Below are positions 16,502 to 25,713 of a DNA stretch of 64,000 bases, piece after piece. The notes beneath the pieces were generated by a model. The model was given only the letters and a program-made list of their open reading frames with translations. It did no database searches and was not told the origin of the DNA. Numbering within the stretch: position 1 is the stretch's first letter; each line of letters starts with the position of its first letter. The DNA lies in the NCBI GenBank assembly GCA_029263455.1, contig JAJCXM010000008.1, positions 372,001 to 436,000 of the forward strand, in the 5' to 3' direction. The DNA is from Holophagae bacterium. GTDB taxonomy: Bacteria; Acidobacteriota; Holophagae; Acanthopleuribacterales; Acanthopleuribacteraceae. The translations under genes and the position numbers were made by a program.

Positions 16502-18007
16502 ATGCTTTTCACACGCTCTATCCGTTTCCTGCTATTAGCCTGCCTCGTTATTTGGGTTCCAGACAGAATTGTGGCGATGCCGCCGTTGTCGGATACCGAA
16601 CTAGACACGAAAATACAAACGTGGATGGAAGAAGCGGGTATCCCTGCTATCTCGATTGCGATCCTTCGCAACGGCAAATTGGACTATGTGGGCGCGTTTG
16701 GCACCCCTAAGTCGGGATCTGGTGACTCGATCGGTCAAGCAACGCTCTTTCAAGCTGCCAGCTTAAGTAAGCCGGTAGTCGCCTACGCTGTATTACGGTT
16801 GGTGGACCGTCATGTCTTGGATTTAGATACGCCCCTGGTTGAGTATCTTGACTGGCAACAGCCAGTTCGAGATGGCATTAATAACGAACACTACGGGCAG
16901 TTGATACAGAATCCAAATTTTGTTTTGTTGACCGCTCGTCATGTGCTTTCACATACGGGCGGACTCCCCAATTGGGCCCGTAATGATGCGTTGGATATGC
17001 ATAGCCGGCCAGGTTCGCGTTTTAGTTACAGTGGTGAAGGTTATGTGCTGTTACAGAAAGTGATATGTGACATTCGTAAACAAGACTTAACGTCCATTAC
17101 TGCTGAAGAAGTCTTCAAGCCTTTGGGCATGAAGCATAGTCATTTTCGTTTTAAAGAGAACATACGGAATGACTACGCTTATGGTCATAACTCACTAGGC
17201 AACGCAAATGATCGCCTACCTTCGCCCCATGCCAATGCGGCCGCTAGCTTGCTAACGACTGCGGGTGATTACGCTCGGTTTTTGTTGGCTGTCTCAAAAG
17301 GACAGGGCTTAAGTGCCCAGAGTGCTCAAGCATACTTCGAAGCTCAAATATGGTTGGATGAAGATTGTGTTCAATGCCTTGATCGAGCGCTTCCCGATCA
17401 ATTCTCAAAACAGTTAGCTTGGGGTTTGGGCTGGGGGCTCCAATTCACCAAAGCGGGCAAGACGATTTGGCATTGGGGTGACCAAGGTGATTACAAGAAT
17501 TGGGTCGAATTCAATCTTGATGAAGGGACCGGGCTGGTCTATTTAACAAACTCCGAAAACGGTCTCGCCATTCGAAACCAATTAGTAGCTGATGTTGTTG
17601 GAGGCGAGCACCCGGTTTTTGAATGGCAACGCGAAACACAAACCAGCGAGCCCTCATTTCAATTTTGCCGTATGGTCTTGACAGGTAACATGGATGAAGC
17701 TCTTGATTTGTATTCCGCATACCAGAAGAAACAGAGTCAATCTGCCGTCATCGACGAAGCCACGCTGAATCGCTTAGGGTATCAACTAATGGATCAGCGA
17801 TTGGCAGATGCCATACGAGTCTTTCGGCTCAACGTAAGCGCCTTTCCCGACTCCTTCAATACCTACGACAGCCTTGGCGAAAGCTTAATGAAGCAGGGAA
17901 ACATTGCAGAAGCCATTGCCAACTATGAAAAATCGCTGCAGTTGAATGCAAACAATAACAACGCGGTCGAGATGATCAAGAAGATGAAAGCCGAATCAGG
18001 CCCCTAG
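16502..18007 (+). CDS. Secreted beta-lactamase-fold serine hydrolase with TPR tail
   Basis: A 501-residue exported protein (signal: IRFLLLACLVIWVP). Residues about 35-360 form a class C beta-lactamase/D-alanyl peptidase-like domain: the SxxK motif is SLSK within FQAASLSKPVVAYAVLRL, the YxN-like element is YSGEGY, and the region HWGDQGDYKNWVEF takes the place of the KTG box. The C-terminal 110 residues hold two tetratricopeptide-like repeats (NTYDSLGESLMKQGNIAEAI). Substrates of this family are diverse (peptides, esters), so none is assigned. It ends 4 bp into the converging acyltransferase gene. Confidence 0.87.
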   Translation: MLFTRSIRFLLLACLVIWVPDRIVAMPPLSDTELDTKIQTWMEEAGIPAISIAILRNGKLDYVGAFGTPKSGSGDSIGQATLFQAASLSKPVVAYAVLRLVDRHVLDLDTPLVEYLDWQQPVRDGINNEHYGQLIQNPNFVLLTARHVLSHTGGLPNWARNDALDMHSRPGSRFSYSGEGYVLLQKVICDIRKQDLTSITAEEVFKPLGMKHSHFRFKENIRNDYAYGHNSLGNANDRLPSPHANAAASLLTTAGDYARFLLAVSKGQGLSAQSAQAYFEAQIWLDEDCVQCLDRALPDQFSKQLAWGLGWGLQFTKAGKTIWHWGDQGDYKNWVEFNLDEGTGLVYLTNSENGLAIRNQLVADVVGGEHPVFEWQRETQTSEPSFQFCRMVLTGNMDEALDLYSAYQKKQSQSAVIDEATLNRLGYQLMDQRLADAIRVFRLNVSAFPDSFNTYDSLGESLMKQGNIAEAIANYEKSLQLNANNNNAVEMIKKMKAESGP

Positions 18008-19131
18008 TTTTTAGGAACCGCGGCCGAGGTAATTACCAACCTAGCAGCTAATTCGGTTGCTAAGTTGAAGAGCACCTTTGCGGCTATCAGGGGTTGCTGC
18101 TTTAGGAATCGGGTAAGGAATGCCCCTGTCAAAACCATCACTTCACACGCCGTTTGAGCTATCACAAAGGCGCTGCGATTTGAGGTAGTTAAAAACCCTA
18201 TTTCTCCAAACGTATCTCCTGCGCCCAAAGAAGCTAGTGGGATCTGGTCATCAAGCTCAGTTTTCACATGTGCGAGTCCCTTCAGTAGCAGGTAAACGCT
18301 AGAGTCCGTGTCGCCTTTTCGGATAATCAGATCATTGGGGTTAGTTGGGAATAGAGTTGCTTCAGCAAGGAACGCATTCGCTTCATGCTCGTCCAGCCCC
18401 CGTAAGAGCGATAAATAGTGTGTTGGGTTCTGGGCCAATCGCTCAGATAAAAGAGCTAAGAATGCGCCGTCATCCAAGAATAGGGCGCTCTTGGTTTCGA
18501 CGAATCCAGGGTAAGTTTGCTCAAACCAGCGTCTGGCTTCTTCGTCGTCGCTGCAATCTTTGGCAAGGCGCAACAGAATCGAGCGCACATCTCCCATGAA
18601 AGCCAGATCGCGAAGGAGCATGAGGATGGGTATTTTGTATCCAAAATGCGAATCGTTAAATCCTGACGTGTAACGCCGATAACCCATGTGCTCGTAAAAC
18701 GGGATCATATGTGGACTGCAATCGCCAAAATTTAAACGCGCTCCGTTTTCGAGTGCATGGGAATATGCGGCACGAATCAGTTTGAATACAACCTTCCCGT
18801 TGCGCAGACTCCGATCGACCATAAAACGGCTTGTGGTGCATATGGAATCTAAACCTATGTGCTCGACAGCTTGTTCCATTTCGAACTTATTGATTAACGC
18901 ACTTGGGTCCGCAACATCTTTAAGGTAGATCAATCTCAGCGATCCCAAAATTCGGTCGTCGTCAAAAATGGCCAATGAATAGGCGATATCGTCGTATTCG
19001 TCTTTGAGCCAGCCCCGTTCATGATCCGCGTGTTGGGTGAACTGGACTTCGTTGACGTATACACTGTATCGAAATCGATAGAGCTGAGCCTTTTCCTCTT
19101 CGCCAGTGACAAGCCTTATTTCAAGCGCCAA
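18004..19131 (-). CDS. FeeM-like acyltransferase fused to a cyclic-nucleotide-binding domain
   Basis: The start is TTG at 19131 with GGAGG five bases upstream. The 375-residue protein joins two domains. Residues about 1-175 resemble the GNAT-fold N-acyl amino acid synthase/autoinducer synthase group (YRFRYSVYVNEVQFTQHADH, then CTTSRFMVDRSLR and FGDCSPHMIPFYEHMGYRRY). Residues about 240-370 form a cNMP-binding beta-barrel with a phosphate-cassette-like GDTFGEIGFLTTSNRSAFV and an upstream NDLIIRKGDTDSSVYLLLKG. An acyltransferase allosterically controlled by a cyclic nucleotide is suggested. It follows the haem-oxygenase-fold gene by 14 bp. Substrate and ligand are unknown. Confidence 0.83.
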   Translation of the reverse strand: MALEIRLVTGEEEKAQLYRFRYSVYVNEVQFTQHADHERGWLKDEYDDIAYSLAIFDDDRILGSLRLIYLKDVADPSALINKFEMEQAVEHIGLDSICTTSRFMVDRSLRNGKVVFKLIRAAYSHALENGARLNFGDCSPHMIPFYEHMGYRRYTSGFNDSHFGYKIPILMLLRDLAFMGDVRSILLRLAKDCSDDEEARRWFEQTYPGFVETKSALFLDDGAFLALLSERLAQNPTHYLSLLRGLDEHEANAFLAEATLFPTNPNDLIIRKGDTDSSVYLLLKGLAHVKTELDDQIPLASLGAGDTFGEIGFLTTSNRSAFVIAQTACEVMVLTGAFLTRFLKQQPLIAAKVLFNLATELAARLVITSAAVPKN

Positions 19132-19145
19132 GAGAACCTCCGTGC

Positions 19146-19775
19146 CTATAGCTCATGGAACATATTTACATAAAGATTTTTGACCACTCGAGCAACATGA
19201 ATGACCTCTTGTTCGTCCTCACCCTTAATATATGTGGAGATCATCTTGGTCAGGTCAGCCGTATGTTCTTCGTCGGCGACACCGTGACCTGCGACAAATT
19301 TCACCGAGTTCTTGGTCGCCGGGTGACTTGCTATCTTATTGGCGATTTCGGAGCCCAAATCGTCGCCGATAGCTTCCAATATGTACAACCACCCAAATAG
19401 AGCGATGGGGTTACAAATGCCTGCGATATAGAATTCGTAGGCAATCATGGATTCACATGAAAGGGTTGCGCGGCTACTAATGATTTGCTTGCGGTTCCAA
19501 CCCAGATTAATAAGGTCTTCGATGACCCACTCATCGTGGCCCATTTCCTCTTGAGCGTGATGAAACAAGTAGTTGGCCAACTGTGGGTGGGTCTCGACCG
19601 CGCGACTGCCTGCCAACGCGATCACGCGTGAAGAAAAACGCGCATAATGCCACACGTTCAATAGGTATTTGGCATAGGTATCGGTATTAAGCTGATCACT
19701 TAACAAAGCCTTCGTGATCGGTGCCTGCAGAATTCCCGTACCCGTCTCCTGGCGTAATTGCAGCAACGTCTCCAT
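19146..19775 (-). CDS. Haem-oxygenase-fold, probably diiron, redox enzyme
   Basis: A 209-residue all-helical protein of the TenA/PqqC/haem-oxygenase-like diiron oxidase superfamily. Candidate metal ligands are in HHAQEEMGHDEW (about residues 72-83), YILEAIGDDLG, and HGVADEEHTADL (about 165-176). This His/Glu pattern fits iron-containing redox enzymes rather than thiaminase, though the reaction is unknown. Its AGGAGG is strong and six bases from the ATG. It is co-oriented and closely spaced with the acyltransferase/cNMP gene (14 bp), pointing to a shared pathway, possibly oxidation of an acylated amino acid or of a fatty acyl donor. Confidence 0.8.
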   Translation of the reverse strand: METLLQLRQETGTGILQAPITKALLSDQLNTDTYAKYLLNVWHYARFSSRVIALAGSRAVETHPQLANYLFHHAQEEMGHDEWVIEDLINLGWNRKQIISSRATLSCESMIAYEFYIAGICNPIALFGWLYILEAIGDDLGSEIANKIASHPATKNSVKFVAGHGVADEEHTADLTKMISTYIKGEDEQEVIHVARVVKNLYVNMFHEL

Positions 19776-19795
19776 AAAAAACCTCCTAGTATTTC

Positions 19796-20791
19796 TTAAT
19801 CTGGCTTTTCAGTTATGTTCAATTCGGCGGTGTAGTTAAGCAAGGGGCGTCCTGCTTGAGTCCAGATAATACGGTCGGATTCATTCTTTATGTCTATGGT
19901 AACCCGATCAGTGCTACCTGAATCTGTTTGTGCGACAAGGCTCGATCTTAAGTCGGCAGCGCCTGCGAAACGCACTAGACCCGTGTCCATCTGATTATCG
20001 AGCACAGCAACTTCTAGCTGTTTTGCCTCAACGTTAAAGCTGATATGGCGAAACTCTCGCCAAGTGGAATCCTGTAATTGAAGGGTTACAAACTGAATGA
20101 CCGCGCATTTGCCAACCATGAAACTGCCTAAAACCTCAACAGCACCGTCGCCTAACGGCGATTGGAATTCACCCTCCCATTTACCGACAAAGCTCTGCAG
20201 CACCTTAAAGCCTGGGTCAGGACATCGGTCACCAGCTCCATATGTGTGTGCGTTGAGGCCTTCGATGGGTGGTGGCAGCGCCGATTTGCGACTGAATTCC
20301 ATGATCCAGTTGTTGGACCAGTTTTTACCACGATCTGATGAATAGGCGTCATCCCAGCGCAGACTATTCGGCGAAATGTCGCAAAACGTATAACGGGCTA
20401 GAATTTCTTTGCCATCCTTGTTAGTGAAGGAAGTTGTGAAGTCGCCACGACGGTGTCGGAAAGAACCACTCAAATGAGACAGTTTTGAACGGTCTTTGCC
20501 AGGCCAATTGAGCCAAAGCTGCCATTGATTGCTCTTGGTGTCGAAATACCTGATGCTGAATCCGGTGACTGACGCGGAATGCCAAAGTTCAAGAATCGCT
20601 TTACCGTCTAATACTTGGTGAATATGGGCTTCCGCTTGGATAGAGTCCTTCCAAGTAAGATCTTCTTGTATGGTTCTTAGATTCACGTCCCAGGATCCTA
20701 TCCAGAAATCAAACTCACGAGCTTGCGCGAATTCAAATCGATCGGCTACCGGTCCTGTTTGCGCCCACAAATTAAGACAAATGAGCCACAT
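19796..20791 (-). CDS. Exported DUF1579-like protein
   Basis: The ATG at 20791 is preceded by GAGGAAG; a longer frame to 20836 lacks such a site. The product (331 aa) begins MWLICLNLWAQTG, a short signal peptide. It has two calycin-like halves: EFDFWIGSWDVNLRTIQ near residue 25 and FVGKWEGEFQSPLGDGAVEV near residue 200. Both resemble DUF1579 and related lipid-binding-type barrels. No catalytic residues are apparent. It precedes the diiron-type enzyme by 20 bp in the same direction, so it may be the first gene of that group. Confidence 0.7.
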   Translation of the reverse strand: MWLICLNLWAQTGPVADRFEFAQAREFDFWIGSWDVNLRTIQEDLTWKDSIQAEAHIHQVLDGKAILELWHSASVTGFSIRYFDTKSNQWQLWLNWPGKDRSKLSHLSGSFRHRRGDFTTSFTNKDGKEILARYTFCDISPNSLRWDDAYSSDRGKNWSNNWIMEFSRKSALPPPIEGLNAHTYGAGDRCPDPGFKVLQSFVGKWEGEFQSPLGDGAVEVLGSFMVGKCAVIQFVTLQLQDSTWREFRHISFNVEAKQLEVAVLDNQMDTGLVRFAGAADLRSSLVAQTDSGSTDRVTIDIKNESDRIIWTQAGRPLLNYTAELNITEKPD

Positions 20792-20942
20792 AATTGCTTC
20801 CTCTTTGTGTTTTAAAGTCGCAGACAATAATGACAAGCGATGCGTTTAGTGCCTACAATATTCAGTTGTAACGATTGGCGATCTCACCCATTCTGACATA
20901 GGCAAACAGACTCAGGCGAGTCGGATTGCAAGGAAAGAGCAC

Positions 20943-22832
20943 GTGCGAGAAATCATAGGTCACTATAAAGTATTGGGAGAATTGGGACGAGGAGGCATGG
21001 GCTGCGTTTATAAAGCCCATGAAATGTCGCTTAATCGTACCGTTGCAATTAAGGTTTTGGCTGAGCCACTTTCGCGGGATCCCATTTATGTCACGCGTTT
21101 TGTTCGCGAAGCTCAAAGCGCCGCTGCCTTGAATCATGCAAACGTCGTCAATATCTATTTTATTGGCGAAGATCAGGGGCTGCACTACTTTACGATGGAG
21201 TATGTGGACGGAGAATCCGTCAAAGACTTGATTCGTCGGCAAGGGGCTTTGCCCCCAAATCAAGCTCTACGTCTGATCAGGCAGGCGCTTTGTGGATTGA
21301 TCGCAGCTCATCAGATCGGATTGGTCCATCGCGATATTAAGCCTGCCAACATCATGATAACCAACGATGGCGTAGTGAAATTGGCAGACTTTGGACTAGC
21401 GACCCGTCCAGAAACGGACAGTAAACTAACGGCCACAGGCATGTTTGTGGGCACACCTGGCTATCTGGCCCCTGAACAGGCCGTTGGCGACGATGCAGAT
21501 GCTCGAACTGATATATATTCGTTGGGCGCTACTCTTTATGAAATGTTGACTGGCCGACCTGCGTTCGACGGCGATTCGGTATTAGCGATTCTTCATAAAG
21601 TGACACAGATGGAACCGACCGATGCTCGCCAGTTGAACGCGCAAATAGATGGCGGCTGTTTTCAACTGCTGAACCGCATGATGGCCAAAAAGCCGGAAGA
21701 ACGATTCCAAAATGGTGGAGATGTGGCCGATGCCATTGATGGCTATCTAGATAACATCGCCACCGGCGTTCAAGCACCGCCACCGATTGCCATACCAGCG
21801 CCGACAATCGACTTGCATGGACCCACTTTAGCGATGCAACCACCGGTTACGCCGCCTACCAAGCTGGTGAGTCCTCGTAAGTCATCGGGTTTGAATATGG
21901 GCGCGATGATGGCCTTTATGGTCGCGATTCTTGGCGTTATTGCCGCCGCCGGTTATCTTGCCTGGATATTTTGGCCGCGTTCTGAACAAGAAATTACGAC
22001 CCAGATGCTAGGTCAGGCTGAAACACGTGAGCCGGATCAACGCGAAATCAATACAAGCGAGTCAGACGATCTCATGGCCGGAATTGAAGGTGAGCCTGAA
22101 GGTGCCGATTTCCAGCCGACCGACATTGATTCGCAAGATTCGATTGTAGGTCAGGATGCCGCCTTACAACAAACGGACAATCGGCTGAAGGCACAAGTTC
22201 CGAATCAAGAAGCCGACGAGTTATCAGCCGTTCATTTACTTGGCTCAACTGACGACCAGCAATCCTCTAGCGAACAAAGAAACAAGAAATTGTCGGAATC
22301 CAGGCCCAACGAATCAGGTGAAAAAAGGCACATTAAGCCGTCCGACGAGACGACTGCTCGTTCCGACGAGACGACTGCTCGTTCCAACGACGTGGCTGCA
22401 CTTGAACAGAAGCTGTTGGTTGTCTATCGCGGCGACCGCCTTTTGGCAGAGCCCCTGCGCGATAACATCTTCTCCGCGCTTGAGCATCAAGCTACCCTAA
22501 TTGATGAGCGCTTAAATCCTGAGATGGAAGACGCGGTCCGTAATCATACAAATACGGCTGATCTCGTTCGACAGCTTCAAGACTGGAAAGTTACAGGTGT
22601 CGTCTATATTAACGTTGAGTTGTTAAGCGAACGGACTTTGCAATACATGAATCGCAGTCAACCAGCATGGACATCGCAAGTAACGGTGCGTTACCTGAAC
22701 CCAAACGACTTGGGCCGTAACCAGTTGATTTGGTCAGATCGTTCCGAGTACACCCAGCTTTCTGCAATACGTGTGGCGACCAAAATTGAACGCAGAGCTC
22801 GCCGAAAAATCCTGCAAGCGATCGATCCTTAG
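20943..22832 (+). CDS. Membrane Ser/Thr protein kinase (Hanks type)
   Basis: The start is GTG at 20943 after GGAAAGAG. The 629-residue protein has a complete kinase domain at about 7-270: Gly-loop GELGRGGMG, Lys in VAIKVLAE, catalytic HRDIKPANIM, DFGLATR and the APE-like YLAPEQ. A proline-rich linker is followed by one membrane helix (MMAFMVAILGVIAAAGYLAW, about 325-345). The outer segment is Gln/Asp/Ser-rich to about 480, then a compact domain of unknown type (LLVVYRGDRLLAEPLRDNIF to the end) with an alpha/beta pattern. The linker contains a tandem SDETTAR repeat. The extracytoplasmic domain probably senses a signal; no target is known. Confidence 0.93.
   Translation: MREIIGHYKVLGELGRGGMGCVYKAHEMSLNRTVAIKVLAEPLSRDPIYVTRFVREAQSAAALNHANVVNIYFIGEDQGLHYFTMEYVDGESVKDLIRRQGALPPNQALRLIRQALCGLIAAHQIGLVHRDIKPANIMITNDGVVKLADFGLATRPETDSKLTATGMFVGTPGYLAPEQAVGDDADARTDIYSLGATLYEMLTGRPAFDGDSVLAILHKVTQMEPTDARQLNAQIDGGCFQLLNRMMAKKPEERFQNGGDVADAIDGYLDNIATGVQAPPPIAIPAPTIDLHGPTLAMQPPVTPPTKLVSPRKSSGLNMGAMMAFMVAILGVIAAAGYLAWIFWPRSEQEITTQMLGQAETREPDQREINTSESDDLMAGIEGEPEGADFQPTDIDSQDSIVGQDAALQQTDNRLKAQVPNQEADELSAVHLLGSTDDQQSSSEQRNKKLSESRPNESGEKRHIKPSDETTARSDETTARSNDVAALEQKLLVVYRGDRLLAEPLRDNIFSALEHQATLIDERLNPEMEDAVRNHTNTADLVRQLQDWKVTGVVYINVELLSERTLQYMNRSQPAWTSQVTVRYLNPNDLGRNQLIWSDRSEYTQLSAIRVATKIERRARRKILQAIDP
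22341..22382 (+). repeat. 21-bp tandem duplication inside the kinase gene
   Basis: Two exact copies of TCCGACGAGACGACTGCTCG plus T lie head to tail (22341-22361 and 22362-22382). They encode SDETTAR twice in frame, within the hydrophilic spacer of the kinase. A recent slippage event in an unconstrained linker is the simplest explanation. Confidence 0.85.
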
Positions 22833-22866
22833 CGTTCCCGATTTGTAGATTTGAAATTGCTCGGAT

Positions 22867-24201
22867 CTATTGCACGTAACCTAATGCTCGTAATTGTTCG
22901 AGCTCTTCTTCACTGATTGCATCCGCATTGGATTCTGGCGGCCTCTTAATAACGCTTTTTTCCCACGTCTGCAGCCAGGCAGAATAGGTGTCGCTAGTTT
23001 GAACGTGGTAAAGGATTTGGTTGTTGACCGATCCGTTTTCGCGCATCGAACGGGGGTAGTACTCGATGGCGTCAACACCGGGCCATTGGTCCCGATGCTC
23101 AAAATACTTTCCTTCTTTTGTGAAAACTGCGATCTTGTTGCACTCTCTAAAATAAGATTCGGTTATCTCGAAAGCGCGTGGTTTGGGGGATTGACCCCCT
23201 CGTACCGCTGAAGCCCACGACTGGCCGTCCAGATCCTGGGGTAACTCTAATCCCACAAGCTCTAGAAGGGTTGGTGTTAGATCGACTAACGACACCGTTT
23301 CTTTGAGGACCTTTGTCGGAATCGATCCAGTGGACGAAAAGATGAGCCACGGAACGCGAACTTGTGATTCATAAATCTGATAACCGTGAAAATGGGAATG
23401 TGTGACATCTGGGTGATCGGTCAATCCCTCTCCGTGGTCGCTGGTCACAATGAAGAGGGTATTCTCCCAACCTTTCAACACACGCATTTGTTCAACAAAT
23501 GTCGCGATATCGTCAGTTACTTGGTGCGTCGATTGAAGGTATGCCGCATGTTTGTGATCGCGATGAAAACGGCGGTAGTCGCGCCGAACCATCGAGTTAT
23601 AAAGCTTTTCACGATGTTCATGGACCTCCATCAGGGTTAGCTGCATGAATCCGGGCCGCTCTCGACTCCCTTTTGCCCAGTCTAATGCGAGCTCAAAGAC
23701 TTTATTGGCTGGTAGTACGTTATGGGTGTCGTCAGCGTTGTCTGTCTGCCAAGGAAACTTATTTAATGAGTCAATGTAGTCATCAAACCCTTGATCGAAC
23801 TGAAAGACTCTATTGGTGTTTGTATTGGTAGTAACTCCAAAAGTAGCGTAACCAGCCTCCTTCAAATATTCGGCTAAGGTTTTGAATTCAAATGGCAGGG
23901 TATCGCCGAGTTCGCGATAAAGGCCCAAACGGCGCGGATAAAGGCCGGTCATGATTGAGCCCATTGAGGGTCGTGTCCAGCTAGACGGCGCAATCACGTC
24001 GTCAAAACGCACGCCGGTCGAGGCGAGTTTATCTAGTTCAGGACTCGGATCAGCTGAGCTGCCATAACAACCTAAACTGTCTGCTCGCAAAGTGTCGATA
24101 ATAATCAACACCACGTTAGGCTGGGAGCTTCGTTTTACACCGCACGAATGAAACAAGACAAGCGTAAGAACACATAGCAAATACGTGGCTAATCGCTTCA
24201 T
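22867..24201 (-). CDS. Sulfatase-fold lipoprotein with a Thr in the nucleophile position
   Basis: A 444-residue protein of the alkaline phosphatase/sulfatase superfamily. The signal peptide ends in a lipobox (LVLFHSC), so it is likely an anchored lipoprotein. Metal-binding motifs are NVVLIIIDTLRADSLGC near residue 30 and VTSDHGEGLTDHPD near residue 255. The site that carries formylglycine in sulfatases (C/S-x-P-x-R) reads T-R-P-S-M within SSWTRPSMGSIMTGLYPRR. A Thr nucleophile is typical of phosphatase, phosphodiesterase and LtaS-like members, so true sulfatase activity is doubtful. It is a single gene converging on the kinase. Confidence 0.85.
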   Translation of the reverse strand: MKRLATYLLCVLTLVLFHSCGVKRSSQPNVVLIIIDTLRADSLGCYGSSADPSPELDKLASTGVRFDDVIAPSSWTRPSMGSIMTGLYPRRLGLYRELGDTLPFEFKTLAEYLKEAGYATFGVTTNTNTNRVFQFDQGFDDYIDSLNKFPWQTDNADDTHNVLPANKVFELALDWAKGSRERPGFMQLTLMEVHEHREKLYNSMVRRDYRRFHRDHKHAAYLQSTHQVTDDIATFVEQMRVLKGWENTLFIVTSDHGEGLTDHPDVTHSHFHGYQIYESQVRVPWLIFSSTGSIPTKVLKETVSLVDLTPTLLELVGLELPQDLDGQSWASAVRGGQSPKPRAFEITESYFRECNKIAVFTKEGKYFEHRDQWPGVDAIEYYPRSMRENGSVNNQILYHVQTSDTYSAWLQTWEKSVIKRPPESNADAISEEELEQLRALGYVQ

Positions 24202-24410
24202 GCGGCTGCCTGGTCTTGAGCGAGCTTGGCTTTAGGGCTTAAGGACAAATGCATCATGACTTCATTCTATCTAAATCAAAATGGTTATGGCAGTATTTGA
24301 AGCAACGCATCGAGGCGCCCGCTGCCAGGCTACCCGGATGTGGAAAGTGAGACCGTTAACCAGGCTGATGGAGCTTATCATGTTCAGTGGATGCGAGGAG
24401 TTGATGATCT

Positions 24411-24821
24411 ATGAGCAAGCCATTTCTCGTGCACCGACGCGTTCGCTTTGGTGATTGTGACCCAGGTGGAGTTATCTACACGCCACGCTTGAGTTATTTT
24501 GTTGTGGAAGCCATTCTTGATTTTGTGTCTCACCGACTTGGAGGGCCCGCCGAAAAACGGTTGATGGATCTAGGCATCTTTCCGCCAGCTAGATCCTTCA
24601 CGCTCGAATTCTTGAGTCCGCTCGAATGGGATGCCGAGATTGAGATGCAGGTTCGAGTTGCTGAAATGAGAACCCACGCCATTAAATTTGTTGTGGATGG
24701 CTATTTGGAATCAGGCGAGAAGACTTTCGCGGCAGAGTTGACTCAGGTATGTGTAGATGTTGATGACCGAAAACCAGTTCCTATTCCCAACATCCTACGA
24801 GCCGCATTATCGGAGTCTTAA
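24411..24821 (+). CDS. Hotdog-fold acyl-CoA thioesterase
   Basis: A 136-residue cytosolic protein of the 4-hydroxybenzoyl-CoA thioesterase/YbgC group. The N-terminal strand and active-site loop read RRVRFGDCDPGGVIYTPRL, with the conserved Asp at the loop. The central helix is YFVVEAILDFVSHRLGG. It hydrolyses acyl-CoA or acyl-ACP thioesters in this family; the acyl group cannot be predicted. Length is normal. A GAGGAG lies ten bases before the ATG. It is followed 93 bp on by the amidotransferase-like gene, and a functional link is not evident. Confidence 0.88.
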   Translation: MSKPFLVHRRVRFGDCDPGGVIYTPRLSYFVVEAILDFVSHRLGGPAEKRLMDLGIFPPARSFTLEFLSPLEWDAEIEMQVRVAEMRTHAIKFVVDGYLESGEKTFAAELTQVCVDVDDRKPVPIPNILRAALSES

Positions 24822-24914
24822 TCGCCTTACTTGGAAGAAAAATCGATTTAGAATGACAACATGCTGAGGCTAATCACAATTACGGTTTTTTGAAGGCTTA
24901 TGACGGAGAAGGAT

Positions 24915-25619
24915 ATGAAGTTGAAGATAGCTTTGTTGGGCGATTACGATCACAGCATTGTTGCCCATCAAGCGATTCCGCGCGCCTTGCAACTCGCCGC
25001 CGTGACCGAAGGCGTGACGATCGAAGAGACCTGGATCCATACTTCTGAGTTAGGCACGACCGAGTTGAAGGATTATGGCGGGGTCTGGTGTGCGCCAGGA
25101 AGCCCGTACTCAGATACGCAGGCGGTGTTGGCGACTATTGGGTGGGTACGTGAAACGGGCAAACCCTTCTTGGGGACCTGTGGTGGCTTTCAACATGCGG
25201 TGCTTGAAGCGGCCGGCTCTATATGGGGAATACAGGATCCATCCCACGCGGAATTGGATCCAGACTCTTCGAATCAGGTGATTGTGCCATTGATTTGTTC
25301 GTTGGTAGAGAAACGCGGCGAAGTGACCTTTTTGGCGGATTCTCGCATCCAAGACGCCTATCAAAGTGGGCGTGCAAACGAAGGCTATCACTGTAGCTTT
25401 GGATTGGGACCCTTGTGCCAATCCCATTTGCAGCGTGGGCCCTTACGCGCAACAGCTTGGGACCTGGAGGGTGACGTTCGCGCGTTGGAATTAGATGATC
25501 ATCCATTTTTTGTGTGCACGCTCTTCCAGCCTGAACGGCTGGCATTGAAAGAGGAAGTGCCGCCGTTGGTGCGCGCATTTGTCGCTGCCGTAAAGGATTA
25601 TGTTAAGTGCGTGAGTTAG
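24915..25619 (+). CDS. CTP synthase-like class I amidotransferase homologue
   Basis: I prefer the ATG at 24915 (MKLKIALLGDYDHS, 234 aa) because GGAGAAGG directly precedes it; an ATG at 24900 is the alternative. The protein matches the glutaminase half of CTP synthase without the synthase half. The nucleophile elbow is GTCGGFQH with Cys. The oxyanion region is VWCAPGSPYSD. The final triad motif, normally FHPE, reads FQPE, so the catalytic His is replaced by Gln. Glutaminase activity is therefore doubtful, unless the His in NEGYHCSFG substitutes. Several bacterial CTP-synthase-like orphans exist; function is unknown. Confidence 0.78.
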   Translation: MKLKIALLGDYDHSIVAHQAIPRALQLAAVTEGVTIEETWIHTSELGTTELKDYGGVWCAPGSPYSDTQAVLATIGWVRETGKPFLGTCGGFQHAVLEAAGSIWGIQDPSHAELDPDSSNQVIVPLICSLVEKRGEVTFLADSRIQDAYQSGRANEGYHCSFGLGPLCQSHLQRGPLRATAWDLEGDVRALELDDHPFFVCTLFQPERLALKEEVPPLVRAFVAAVKDYVKCVS

Positions 25620-25713
25620 CGTGTATTGAAATGAGCTTGAGTCCAATATCTCCGAGTCAGTTTCTTGCTCTAGTGCGCGCGCCGGTTACTCGTTTTCTGC
25701 CTTAATAAGGGAC

